Shown here piece by piece: positions 17,800-25,682 of a DNA stretch of 44,381 nt. Below the pieces are notes generated by a model that saw nothing but the letters and a program-made list of their open reading frames with translations, was not told the DNA's origin and searched no databases. This stretch comes from UPXZ01 sp964345395 (lineage in GTDB: Bacteria; Bacteroidota; Bacteroidia; Bacteroidales; Paludibacteraceae): positions 1 to 44,381 of the forward strand of contig CAYFRA010000007.1 in the NCBI GenBank assembly GCA_964345395.1, written 5' to 3'. Each line of letters starts with the position of its first letter. Within the stretch, counting starts at the first letter, position 1. The position numbers and the translations under genes were made by a program.

Positions 17800-19065
17800 C
17801 TACAAAGTAGTTAATCGTAGATTTCTCCAAAGCACTCTGATACCACCTCCATCGTGAATTTGTAAAGCTATTCTTCCTTGTGCTTTGGCTATAATTTCAT
17901 CTTCAAAATCTACCATCGGTATGTCATTTAACCAAGTTTGCACACGAGCTCCTTCTACACGGATACGCATCGTATTCCAATCTCCTTCGATTAAAGCTTC
18001 CTCTTGCTCCTCGTTGATTTGCACCAACCAACCTCTGCCGTAAGACTCATAAACGCCACCACTTCCATGTCCCTTTGGTGCAACCTCAACTTGCCATCCA
18101 TTTATCAAAGCTACTGGTTCAACAAACGAACGGAAAAACACTCCTGAATTGCCATCAGCTTCTTGCTTAAACTCCACTGTCAAATCAAAATTGTCATAAT
18201 ACTCTCGCGTACCCAAATATCCATACTCCTTATCTGGACCACTTTCACATACCAAAAGACCATCCTCTACATACCATTTCTCTGTACCATAAACTTCCCA
18301 ACCTGTTAGATCTTCACCATTAAACAGACTAACTTCTCTCGATACCTTTGGCAGTTCTTTAATTTTAATATTTTTGAACCAAGCGGCTGAGCCATGATCT
18401 TGCAAACAGATAACTCCTTTTCTTGCCAATCCATATTCAGGAGCTCCTTCCCACTTACCGCTGTTTTTACGTTCAAACCACTCCTCTGTCCAAGCTTCAA
18501 ACTCAAGCACTTTTTCGCCATTTAACCAATGTTCTACGTGTCCATTGTCAAATACAATTTTTGATAAATTCCACTCTCCTACTGGCTTCAAGTTCATTTT
18601 ACTTTTATCTGTAGTATGCATAGCGTAATCGGCAGCCGTCATTTGCCACTCCTCCAAAGTTTCAGGAAAACCAACATCATCAATCAACTGATACTCAGGC
18701 CCAGTGATGTAGGGCACAGCAAACTTAGGATGCTCAACCACGTGGTATAAAACACCACTATTGCCACCTTCCGATATTTTCCATTCCCACACAAGCTCAA
18801 AATTTTCAAAAACTTTATCTGTTACGATATATCCACTTTCGTCGCTACCACCACCCTTAGCTTGTATAGTGTTATTTTCAACAAACCAAGGACCTGTCAA
18901 TTCTTCACCATTATAATCACGCCAACCATCCAAGCTTTTTCCATCAAACAGAAGAATCCAACCATCGTTTTTTTCCTCTTTTGTGAGCGTATTATCTTTT
19001 ACGCTACCACAAGCTATAAACGATAATCCGATTATAGCCATCAATAAATAATTTAGTTTTTTCAT
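17800..19065 (-). CDS. Lipoprotein with two DUF1080 (3-keto-disaccharide hydrolase-type) domains
   Basis: 421 aa. An N-terminal lipoprotein signal ends in the lipobox FIACGS (Cys near residue 19). Two concanavalin/LamG-like DUF1080 domains follow. The first (~35-235) starts WILLFDGKSLDGWRDY and has SEGGNSGVLYHV; the second (~245-420) starts VSLFNGEDLTGWEVYG and has ADGNSGVFFRS. The repeated FDGxxLxGW and GNSGV motifs show an internal duplication. Family members bind or hydrolyse glucosides, including 3-keto-glucosides; the substrate here is unknown. It lies upstream of nothing but the terminator and 24 nt downstream of folC on the same strand. Confidence 0.85.
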   Translation of the reverse strand: MKKLNYLLMAIIGLSFIACGSVKDNTLTKEEKNDGWILLFDGKSLDGWRDYNGEELTGPWFVENNTIQAKGGGSDESGYIVTDKVFENFELVWEWKISEGGNSGVLYHVVEHPKFAVPYITGPEYQLIDDVGFPETLEEWQMTAADYAMHTTDKSKMNLKPVGEWNLSKIVFDNGHVEHWLNGEKVLEFEAWTEEWFERKNSGKWEGAPEYGLARKGVICLQDHGSAAWFKNIKIKELPKVSREVSLFNGEDLTGWEVYGTEKWYVEDGLLVCESGPDKEYGYLGTREYYDNFDLTVEFKQEADGNSGVFFRSFVEPVALINGWQVEVAPKGHGSGGVYESYGRGWLVQINEEQEEALIEGDWNTMRIRVEGARVQTWLNDIPMVDFEDEIIAKAQGRIALQIHDGGGIRVLWRNLRLTTL

Positions 19066-19089
19066 TTTATAATATTTTAATTTGTAAAT

Positions 19090-20394
19090 TTAAAGTGAAT
19101 TTTCTTCTTTTATCAAATACGTCAATGCATCGCCGATTAAATAATTACTACCACCCACAAAGATCAAATCATCCACTTCTGCATCACTCTTAGCTTTTTT
19201 TATCGCTGTTTCAACATCTTTATAACAGCCGCCTTCTAAACCAAAACCTGAAGCTTTTTCTTTCAGAATTTCACATTGAATAGCTCTGTTTGTATTGGCT
19301 TCGGTAAAATAGTAATGTGCATCTTTAGGAAGAAGTGCCAATACAGAATCAACATCTTTATCATCGACCATAGCAAAAATAATATGAAGCAATCTGTACT
19401 TTTCTTCCGCTAAATTGAGAACAACCTGTTTGACACCATCTACATTGTGTCCCGTATCTACAATTATTTTTGGTTGCTCGGATAAAATCTGCCATCTGCC
19501 TTGCAGTCCACTCAGTTCTATTACATTTTCTAATGCCGTTTGCACATGCACATCAGATATTTCAAAGCCTATTTTTTTCAATTGATTAACGCTTTCAAAA
19601 ACTGTAGCTATATTTTTCAGCTGAAACTTACCCGTCAAGCCACTAATTAATATAGAGCCATCATCGGTTTCGATAATCATCTTACCTTTTTCGTAAAATA
19701 ACTCTTTGAGATCAATACTATCTGATGCAAATGAGATACTCGCATTCATTTCGGCACACTTTTTTCTAAAAACCTGCTCTATCTCTTTTTGCTGACGCTC
19801 CCCAATAACAACAGGTCTGTTATTTTTTATAATCCCAGCTTTCTCGTAAGCTATTCTTTCTAAATTATCTCCTAAAAACTGAGTGTGATCTTCACCTATA
19901 TTTGTAATAATTGAGAGTTCTGGATAGATAATATTGGTGCTATCAAGCCTTCCACCCAAACCAACCTCAACAACGACAACATCTACTTGTTGGTCTGAAA
20001 AATACTTGAAAGCCATTGCCATTGTTGCCTCAAAAAAAGAGGGTTGCATCTTTTCTAAAAAATCAAAATGTTTTTTAACAAACTCCACCACATATTCAGG
20101 CTCAATCATTTTGCCATTGATTCTTATCCTCTCGCCAAAATCCATCAAATGAGGCGAGGTGTACAAACCAACTCGATAACCAGCCGTTTGTAAAATAGCT
20201 GACAAAAGGTGAGAAACAGAGCCTTTTCCATTTGTTCCTCCCACATGGATGGTTTTATAATTCAAATGCGGATTTGAAAAATACTGCATAATCTCTTCCG
20301 ATTTTTCCAAACCAGGCTTATACGCCACAGCTCCTATATTATGAAAAACCGGTAATCTGCTATATAAATAATCTAAAGTTTCTTGATAATTCAT
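19090..20394 (-). CDS. folC: Bifunctional folylpolyglutamate synthase/dihydrofolate synthase
   Basis: 434 aa, typical size. FolC adds L-glutamate to dihydropteroate and to tetrahydrofolates using ATP. The P-loop VGGTNGKGSVSH is at residues 51-62, the TSPHLMDFGERIRING block at ~79-94, VEVGLGGRLDSTN near 147-159 and NIGEDHTQFLGD near 171-182, all Mur-ligase-family features. The C-terminal glutamate-ligase domain starts near residue 295 (LQGRWQI, VDTGHNVDG). It is divergent from tilS. Confidence 0.95.
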   Translation of the reverse strand: MNYQETLDYLYSRLPVFHNIGAVAYKPGLEKSEEIMQYFSNPHLNYKTIHVGGTNGKGSVSHLLSAILQTAGYRVGLYTSPHLMDFGERIRINGKMIEPEYVVEFVKKHFDFLEKMQPSFFEATMAMAFKYFSDQQVDVVVVEVGLGGRLDSTNIIYPELSIITNIGEDHTQFLGDNLERIAYEKAGIIKNNRPVVIGERQQKEIEQVFRKKCAEMNASISFASDSIDLKELFYEKGKMIIETDDGSILISGLTGKFQLKNIATVFESVNQLKKIGFEISDVHVQTALENVIELSGLQGRWQILSEQPKIIVDTGHNVDGVKQVVLNLAEEKYRLLHIIFAMVDDKDVDSVLALLPKDAHYYFTEANTNRAIQCEILKEKASGFGLEGGCYKDVETAIKKAKSDAEVDDLIFVGGSNYLIGDALTYLIKEENSL

Positions 20395-20500
20395 GTGTTA
20401 TGCTGCAAGACTAAGTAATATATTTCTATTATACTTTAATTTCTCTTTGTAAATGATTATTTTTGTAATTAATTATACAAATATAGCACAAAACAGATAC

Positions 20501-21832
20501 ATGCTCAAGAAAATTAAAAGCTTTATCGAAAGAGATCTGATAAAAGATAAAACTGAAAAAATATTAGTCGGGGTAAGTGGCGGATTAGATTCTGTTGTCT
20601 TGTTAGATATTCTCAATAAACTGGGTTATACTTGTATTGTTGCACATTGCAATTTCCACCTAAGAGGCGAGGAGTCAAACCGAGATGAACAATTTGTATA
20701 TGAGTTAGCACAATCTCTAAACCTCAAGTTTTTGAAGATAGATTTTGACACTTACAAGTATGCGAAAGAGCAAAAAATATCTATTGAAATGGCGGCACGT
20801 GAACTTCGATATAATTGGTTTGAAAAAATGAGCCAAGAACACCAAACGCCCTATATCGCAATTGCACACCACGCAAACGACTCTGTAGAAACAGTTTTGT
20901 TGAATTTAATTAGAGGAACAGGACTCAAGGGAATCTTAGGTATTAGTGCTCAAAACGATAAGATTATTCGCCCACTAATCAACACTTTCAGAGATGAATT
21001 AGAAGTATATGCCGAAAACAATAACATCAAATACATTGTGGACTCTACCAATCTTGAAGATGATTATGCTCGAAATAAAATTAGAAATTTAGTATTACCT
21101 ATTTTATCAGAAATCAATCCTGCTACAATTCAAAATATACACCATAGTACTACAATTTTATCGGACAACTGGGGTATCTATACAGAAACAATAGAGAATA
21201 TTAAACAAAACGTTATCCAAGAAAGTGATGAAGAGATATTAATTGATATAGAGAAAATACAAAAGCTAAAATATAGAAATTCGATTCTTTTTGAATTGCT
21301 ACGAACTTATAATTTTAACAGCTCATCGGTGGCTGATATTAATAAAGCAATAGAAAACAATCAAAGTGGAAAAATCTTCTATTCTCCAACTCACACACTA
21401 TTGCGGGATAGAGATGTGCTGATCATTAATAAAAACAGTGAGAATGATGAGAGTAAAACTTTTATTATATCTCCAAAAGATGAAGAAATTGCCGAACCCA
21501 TTCATTTGTCATTTAGATTTTTAAAAAAAGGAAGCAATTTTAATTATTCTACAGACAAAAACAAAATTCATCTTGATGCCGACAAGTTAAATACACAATT
21601 GCAAATAAGAAAATGGAAAGAAGGCGATTACTTTTACCCTTTAGGAATGAAAGGTAGAAAAAAACTGAGCGACTACTTTATTGACAGCAAAATAAACAGC
21701 TTTGAAAAGAAAAATATATATCTATTATTATCAGATGATGACATAGTTTGGATTATAGGCAGACAGATAGATAACAGATATAAGATAAGCAATAAGACTC
21801 AGAATATTGTAGAAATCACATACTTTAAATGA
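20501..21832 (+). CDS. tilS: tRNA(Ile) lysidine synthase
   Basis: 443 aa from the ATG at 20501 (MLKKIKSFIERDL). It modifies C34 of tRNA-Ile(CAU) to lysidine with ATP and lysine, making it read AUA. The PP-loop motif SGGLDS is at residues 26-31; HCNFHLRGEESNRDEQF and AHHANDSVETVLLNLIRGTGLKGI follow as in the N-terminal ATPase domain, with TilS C-terminal domains (~250-443) after. An in-frame ATG at 20453 exists, but a TATTTTTG element at 20458-20465 overlaps that extension, so the downstream start is preferred. The stop is at 21830-21832; rho follows after a 211-nt leader. Confidence 0.93.
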   Translation: MLKKIKSFIERDLIKDKTEKILVGVSGGLDSVVLLDILNKLGYTCIVAHCNFHLRGEESNRDEQFVYELAQSLNLKFLKIDFDTYKYAKEQKISIEMAARELRYNWFEKMSQEHQTPYIAIAHHANDSVETVLLNLIRGTGLKGILGISAQNDKIIRPLINTFRDELEVYAENNNIKYIVDSTNLEDDYARNKIRNLVLPILSEINPATIQNIHHSTTILSDNWGIYTETIENIKQNVIQESDEEILIDIEKIQKLKYRNSILFELLRTYNFNSSSVADINKAIENNQSGKIFYSPTHTLLRDRDVLIINKNSENDESKTFIISPKDEEIAEPIHLSFRFLKKGSNFNYSTDKNKIHLDADKLNTQLQIRKWKEGDYFYPLGMKGRKKLSDYFIDSKINSFEKKNIYLLLSDDDIVWIIGRQIDNRYKISNKTQNIVEITYFK

Positions 21833-21849
21833 GTTTTTTGTCTGATTAT

Positions 21850-21880
21850 TTGTTAAAACCAAATTATAGACCTATCTTTG
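21850..21880 (+). promoter_or_regulatory. rho promoter
   Basis: TTG at 21850-21852, a 20-nt spacer, then TATCTTTG at 21873-21880. It lies just inside the tilS-rho gap, giving a rho leader of about 155 nt that contains the terminator-like hairpin. Confidence 0.6.
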
Positions 21881-21973
21881 CAGCGATAATTCAATATCCT
21901 TTCAACAATACACTACGCGAAAGAGATATTTTCTATAACAATACAATATTATTTATTTTCAAAAATAATCCTC

Positions 21974-22029
21974 ATAGGAGTATTATGCTTTGTATTAAAA
22001 TATCACAAGCGACAAAGCTCCTATTTTTT
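21974..22029 (+). terminator. Intrinsic terminator-like hairpin in the rho leader (putative attenuator)
   Basis: The outer stem ATAGGA/TCCTAT (21974-21979 with 22019-22024) and inner stem GCTTTGT/ACAAAGC (21987-21993 with 22012-22018) are separated by a 7-nt bulge on the 5' side. A T-run to 22029 follows. It ends 14 nt before the rho ATG and lies downstream of the rho promoter, so any rho transcript must pass it. It could also end tilS transcription. Confidence 0.5.
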
Positions 22030-22047
22030 CAAAAACACATTTTATGA
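21985..22047 (+). CDS. Possible 20-codon leader peptide of rho
   Basis: The ORF starts inside the hairpin (ATG at 21985), codes for MLCIKISQATKLLFFQKHIL, and its TGA overlaps the rho ATG as ATGA. A ribosome on this ORF would open the hairpin and be placed at the rho start. It is the last part of a longer frame that begins at the tilS stop. Existence as a peptide is unproven; the basis is position only. Confidence 0.3.
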   Translation: MLCIKISQATKLLFFQKHIL

Positions 22048-23819
22048 CGAATTTCACTATTCTTCAATTGAGTTCGAAAACTATAGTAGAACTAAAAACT
22101 ATAGCATCTGATTTAGGGCTTAAAATACCCTCTTCAATAAGAAAAGAGAATCTTATATATGAGATATTGGATTTTCAAGCAGTAAGTAACGCACAAGCTA
22201 AAACGGCATCAATCGAAGATAACAACAAAAACAAAAGAAAAAGAGTGGCTAAGCCAGCAGAAAAAAAACCTGCTACCACTGTAGAGAAAGAAAAGGAGAA
22301 AAAACCTATCGAAACTGAAAAAGCTACTAAAACTACAAAAGAGGCAGCTCCTACAAAACGAACAACAAAGAAAAAAGAGACTCCTATTGCTAAAGAGAGA
22401 AAAGTGGATCAAGTAGTTGAAACAAAAGAGGCACCTCAAGTAGTAAAAAATCTTGAACCCCAAAAAACGGAACAAGTGGCATCGCAAGAAGAGAACAAAA
22501 AAGTAATAGAACTGCCCAAAAAACAAGTAGCATCTCACAAGGAAGAAGATAATCAAAAGACTAAAGAGATTAAAGTTGAAGCTACTAACGATAGAAAACA
22601 CCTCCCTACTCCACAACAACAGCAGCAGCAACATAACAGAACAAAACACACAGCACCACCTCGCCCTCAACAACAAGAAAGAATTGAAACAAATTATGAT
22701 TTTGATGAAATTTTAGAAGGTGTTGGCACACTTGAAATACTTGCAGATGGTTACGGATTTTTACGCTCATCAGACTACAACTATTTGGCTTCACCTGATG
22801 ACATTTATGTATCTCAATCACAAATCAAGCTTTTTGGATTGAAAACTGGCGACACAGTAAAAGGAACAATAAGACCTCCAAAAGAGGGTGAAAAATACTT
22901 TCCACTCATTCGTGTTTCAAGCATTAATGGGCGTCCACCTGAATTTACACGTGATAGAGTACCATTTGAACATTTAACTCCGCTATTTCCTGATGAGAAA
23001 TTTACTTTAAACAGCGGAAAAAATGACACCCTATCAACTCGTATTGTAGATCTGTTTTCGCCAATAGGGAAAGGACAACGCGGTTTGATTGTCGCACAGC
23101 CAAAAACGGGTAAAACCATCTTACTTAAAGAGATAGCAAACGCAATTGCAGAAAATCATCCTGAAGTTTTTATGATTGTTTTGCTCATTGACGAACGACC
23201 CGAAGAGGTAACAGATATGGCTCGTAGTGTCAACGCAGAGGTTATTTCATCAACTTTTGATGAACCTGCCGAACGCCACGTAAAAGTTGCAAGTATGGTG
23301 CACGAAAAAGCCAAACGATTAGTAGAAAGTGGAAATGACGTAGTTATTTTGTTAGACTCAATCACCAGACTTGCAAGAGCATACAACACAGTGGCTCCCG
23401 CTTCAGGTAAAGTTTTATCAGGTGGTGTAGATGCTAATGCCCTTCACAAACCCAAAAGATTCTTTGGAGCAGCACGCAACATCGAAAATGGTGGTAGTTT
23501 AACCATTATTGCGACAGCATTAACAGAAACCGGCTCAAAAATGGATGAAGTAATCTTCGAAGAGTTTAAAGGTACTGGCAATATGGAGCTTCAATTGGAT
23601 CGAAGACTATCAAACAAACGTATTTTCCCCGCTGTTGATATTATGTCATCAAGCACACGAAGAGATGATTTGTTGCTTGACAAGGAGGTATTAAATAGAA
23701 TGTGGATTCTTCGCAGACACTTGTCAGATATGAATCCTATCGAAGCAATGGAGTTTTTGAAAGATAGAATGATTCGAACAGAAAACAACGAGGAGTTTCT
23801 AATTTCAATGAATGGATAA
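22044..23819 (+). CDS. rho: Transcription termination factor Rho with long disordered insert
   Basis: 591 aa, versus ~420 in E. coli. A SAP-like Rho N-domain spans ~5-46. A low-complexity insert rich in Lys, Glu, Thr and Gln (~50-215, with six Gln at 191-196) follows, then the RNA-binding cold-shock-like domain (~222-300: GVGTLEILADGYGFLRS). The RecA-type ATPase core (~305-590) has Walker A QPKTGKT (352-358), Walker B VILLDS (434-439), the Q-loop/R-loop region SGGVDANALHKPKRFFG, and LTETGSKMDEVIFEEFKGTGN. Rho hexamers terminate transcription on untranslated RNA. Large inserts are known in Bacteroidota; in B. thetaiotaomicron the Rho insert has been reported to drive phase separation. Confidence 0.95.
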   Translation: MTNFTILQLSSKTIVELKTIASDLGLKIPSSIRKENLIYEILDFQAVSNAQAKTASIEDNNKNKRKRVAKPAEKKPATTVEKEKEKKPIETEKATKTTKEAAPTKRTTKKKETPIAKERKVDQVVETKEAPQVVKNLEPQKTEQVASQEENKKVIELPKKQVASHKEEDNQKTKEIKVEATNDRKHLPTPQQQQQQHNRTKHTAPPRPQQQERIETNYDFDEILEGVGTLEILADGYGFLRSSDYNYLASPDDIYVSQSQIKLFGLKTGDTVKGTIRPPKEGEKYFPLIRVSSINGRPPEFTRDRVPFEHLTPLFPDEKFTLNSGKNDTLSTRIVDLFSPIGKGQRGLIVAQPKTGKTILLKEIANAIAENHPEVFMIVLLIDERPEEVTDMARSVNAEVISSTFDEPAERHVKVASMVHEKAKRLVESGNDVVILLDSITRLARAYNTVAPASGKVLSGGVDANALHKPKRFFGAARNIENGGSLTIIATALTETGSKMDEVIFEEFKGTGNMELQLDRRLSNKRIFPAVDIMSSSTRRDDLLLDKEVLNRMWILRRHLSDMNPIEAMEFLKDRMIRTENNEEFLISMNG

Positions 23820-23842
23820 CAACCCATTAAAAAAATTATACG

Positions 23843-23880
23843 AAAGAGATTGTTATACTAAAATAACAATCTCTTTTTTT
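23843..23880. terminator. Bidirectional terminator after rho
   Basis: A 14-bp perfect stem (23843-23856 with 23863-23876), 6-nt loop and a T-run. It lies between rho and the convergent HEYGH gene, whose stop falls at the edge of the T-run. Confidence 0.88.
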
Positions 23881-24314
23881 TATGCTTTAAAATAGTGATC
23901 AGAATCCTGTTTTAATAAGGCTAAAGAATATTTATTTACGTGGAGGTGATTCTGAAATGTAGGAGGCTCAATTGGGAAAAAGCGTTGATTCCAATCAGCA
24001 GGCTGATTAAAATAGAAATATGACAAGCGATTAGCTGACCACTCAGTCCAACTATGCTGATGTATAATTCCTTTTTTACTTGCCAAATATGCACTCTTCA
24101 AACTAACAGGTGCTATTCTAAACCAATAAAACCAAAAGCCCCACATTCTATATTGTAGAATATGACCATATTCATGCATCAAAAGTGCTTTGTTGTCATA
24201 TCCTTGTTTTCCAACAAAGATACCAACACCAGGAATGGTCATTGCTGCACCCCTCTTGAAAGCACCAAAGCCAAGAGTGAATATCCGAATATTATAGAAA
24301 CTCTTTTTTTTCAT
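23880..24314 (-). CDS. HExxH-motif protein of unknown function
   Basis: 144 aa. The motif HEYGH lies near residues 48-52 (LLMHEYGHILQYR), preceded by a Gly/Pro-rich start and followed by an aromatic segment WGFWFYWFRIAP. WTEWSANRLSYF near residues 89-100 offers a Glu as a possible third metal ligand. This pattern fits a small zinc-binding, gluzincin-like protein; similar small proteins occur as uncharacterised genes in Bacteroidota. There is no signal peptide, although the aromatic segment could lie at a membrane. It is divergent from the thioredoxin gene (162-nt gap). Confidence 0.65.
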   Translation of the reverse strand: MKKKSFYNIRIFTLGFGAFKRGAAMTIPGVGIFVGKQGYDNKALLMHEYGHILQYRMWGFWFYWFRIAPVSLKSAYLASKKGIIHQHSWTEWSANRLSYFYFNQPADWNQRFFPIEPPTFQNHLHVNKYSLALLKQDSDHYFKA

Positions 24315-24412
24315 AAAAAAGAAATGAAATCAATTACTATTTATCTAACGTTACAAGATTTACAAAATCTATTCCTAAAATAGTTTTGTCTATGAATAAT
24401 TCAAAACAAAAC

Positions 24413-24445
24413 TTGAACAAAAGTGTTATAAATATACTACATTTG
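24413..24445 (+). promoter_or_regulatory. Promoter of the thioredoxin gene
   Basis: TTG at 24413-24415, a 22-nt spacer, then TACATTTG at 24438-24445, 31 nt before the ATG. The spacer is at the long end of the accepted range. Confidence 0.5.
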
Positions 24446-24476
24446 TAATTATAAAAAATTATATATCAATAAAATT

Positions 24477-24896
24477 ATGCTAACTACTTTAATAATTATT
24501 GGAACCATCATTCTGCTGGTTCTATTTATGGTGATTTACTCACGTCATAAAATGAAAAATTTGCCAGTAGCTGAAACTCACGAAAGTATTGCTATTTTGA
24601 CAGATAAAAACTTCAATCACCAATTAAAAGATAAATTAGTTTTAGTTGATTTTTGGGCTGAATGGTGTATGCCTTGTAAAATAATGCTTCCCATTCTCAA
24701 TGATGTAGCCGCAAATAGTGATGGTAGTTATTTAGTTGCAAAAGTAGATGTGGATAGCAATCAGGGATTAGCTCAAAAATATGGGATTCGCAGTATACCA
24801 ACTCTTGTAGCTTTTAAAGATGGAAAAGAAGTAGCGCGTTTTGTTGGAGTGAAACAAAAGAACTTTCTAATCAACGAAATGAAGAAGCTATCTTAA
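24477..24896 (+). CDS. Membrane-anchored thioredoxin
   Basis: 139 aa. One N-terminal hydrophobic helix (residues 3-21) is followed by a thioredoxin fold (~38-138) with FWAEWCMPCK (active-site Cys64 and Cys67) and the cis-proline in RSIPTLVAFKDG. The WCMPC centre differs from the classical WCGPC by Met for Gly, which may change redox potential (inference). The helix may act as a signal anchor. The positive residues after it (SRHKMKNLP) favour a cytoplasmic thioredoxin domain by the positive-inside rule, but topology is not certain. It is a single-gene unit with its own terminator. Confidence 0.88.
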   Translation: MLTTLIIIGTIILLVLFMVIYSRHKMKNLPVAETHESIAILTDKNFNHQLKDKLVLVDFWAEWCMPCKIMLPILNDVAANSDGSYLVAKVDVDSNQGLAQKYGIRSIPTLVAFKDGKEVARFVGVKQKNFLINEMKKLS

Positions 24897-24940
24897 GCCA
24901 AACTGACTCAATTAAAAATCTCGCAAACTAAAACAAATAA

Positions 24941-24978
24941 AAAAAGTTGAACTATATTTTTAGTTCAACTTTTTTTAT
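24941..24978. terminator. Bidirectional terminator between thioredoxin gene and rplT
   Basis: A 14-bp perfect stem (24941-24954 with 24961-24974), 6-nt loop and flanking A- and T-runs. It ends the thioredoxin unit on the plus strand and infC-rpmI-rplT on the minus strand. Confidence 0.88.
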
Positions 24979-24997
24979 TTATCTATTACAATGTTAT

Positions 24998-25342
24998 TTA
25001 GCTAACACTTTTTACGATTGCTTTGAATGCCTCTGGATGGTTCATAGCTAAATCTGCTAAAACTTTACGATTGATTTCGATATTTGCTTTTTTCAAAGCA
25101 CCCATCAAGCGTGAATAGCTCATACCCTCAGCTCTTGCAGCAGCATTGATACGCTGAATCCAAAGTGAACGGAAGTTGCGTTTTTTAACTTTACGATCAC
25201 GGTAAGCATATTGCAAACCTTTTTCCCAAGCATTTTTGGCTACCGTCCAAACATTTTTACGAGCACCAAAGTAACCTTTAGTTTGGCTTAAAACTCTTTT
25301 TCTTCTTTTACGTGAAGCAACGTGATTAACTGATCTTGGCAT
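24998..25342 (-). CDS. rplT: 50S ribosomal protein L20
   Basis: 114 aa, typical. It starts MPRSVNHVASRKRRKRVL and carries the basic N-terminal extension and the FRSLWIQRINAAARAEGMSYSRLM block of L20, an early 23S rRNA assembly protein that in other bacteria also represses its own operon by binding mRNA. It is the last gene of infC-rpmI-rplT. The 115-nt gap to rpmI holds a strong stem-loop (25359-25405) ending 16 nt before this start. Confidence 0.97.
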   Translation of the reverse strand: MPRSVNHVASRKRRKRVLSQTKGYFGARKNVWTVAKNAWEKGLQYAYRDRKVKKRNFRSLWIQRINAAARAEGMSYSRLMGALKKANIEINRKVLADLAMNHPEAFKAIVKSVS

Positions 25343-25358
25343 TTTGAAATGATTTTTG

Positions 25359-25405
25359 AAAAGTTAGCGTCACCCATTTTTGGGAGATCTTTGAGCTAAT
25401 CTTTT
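25359..25405 (-). promoter_or_regulatory. Bulged stem-loop upstream of rplT (putative autoregulatory RNA)
   Basis: In the minus-strand RNA, AAAAG-A-TTAGC (25405-25395) pairs with GCTAACTTTT (25368-25359) to give 10 bp with one bulged A. Within it CCCA/TGGG (25384-25381 with 25376-25373) forms a small inner hairpin with a 4-nt loop. The outer and inner helices are separated by an asymmetric internal loop. There is no T-run directly typical of a terminator. The position at the rplT start suggests translational control, perhaps by L20. Confidence 0.45.
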
Positions 25406-25457
25406 GGATTTAATACTTAAAAGTTCTTATATTCAGTCTTTTTTTATATGACATTGA

Positions 25458-25652
25458 TTAGATACGAAGTAAAGCTTTTACGTTATTTTCGTCAGCTTTG
25501 TGCACATAATTTGTATGAGTTAAATTACGTTTTTGCTTTTTCGTTTTTTTAGTCAAAATATGACTTTTATAAGCACTTTTTCTTTTAATTTTCCCTGTTC
25601 CGGTAAGAGCAAATCTTTTTTTAGCACCGGAATTAGTTTTCATTTTTGGCAT
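25458..25652 (-). CDS. rpmI: 50S ribosomal protein L35
   Basis: 64 aa, very basic. It starts MPKMKTNSGAKKRFALTGTGK and ends with LTHTNYVHKADENNVKALL, the standard L35 layout. It is the middle gene of the conserved infC-rpmI-rplT operon, 30 nt after infC. Confidence 0.96.
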   Translation of the reverse strand: MPKMKTNSGAKKRFALTGTGKIKRKSAYKSHILTKKTKKQKRNLTHTNYVHKADENNVKALLRI

Positions 25653-25682
25653 TTTTTCTATTTTTATTTTAAATTGAAAATT

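Noticed and set aside
21829..21984. Upstream part of the 72-codon frame that starts at the tilS stop and ends at the rho start
   Set aside because: It runs across the predicted rho promoter, has odd composition and no recognisable fold; only the last 20 codons fall within the predicted leader mRNA.
22612..22631. CAA/CAG repeat as a possible microsatellite for phase variation in rho
   Set aside because: It is a short mixed-codon Gln run inside a disordered insert; a triplet change would not shift the frame.
22209..22676. 155-codon open frame antisense to rho
   Set aside because: It is a mirror of the Lys/Glu-rich insert codons (giving Phe/Leu/Cys-rich nonsense) and has no promoter or family match.
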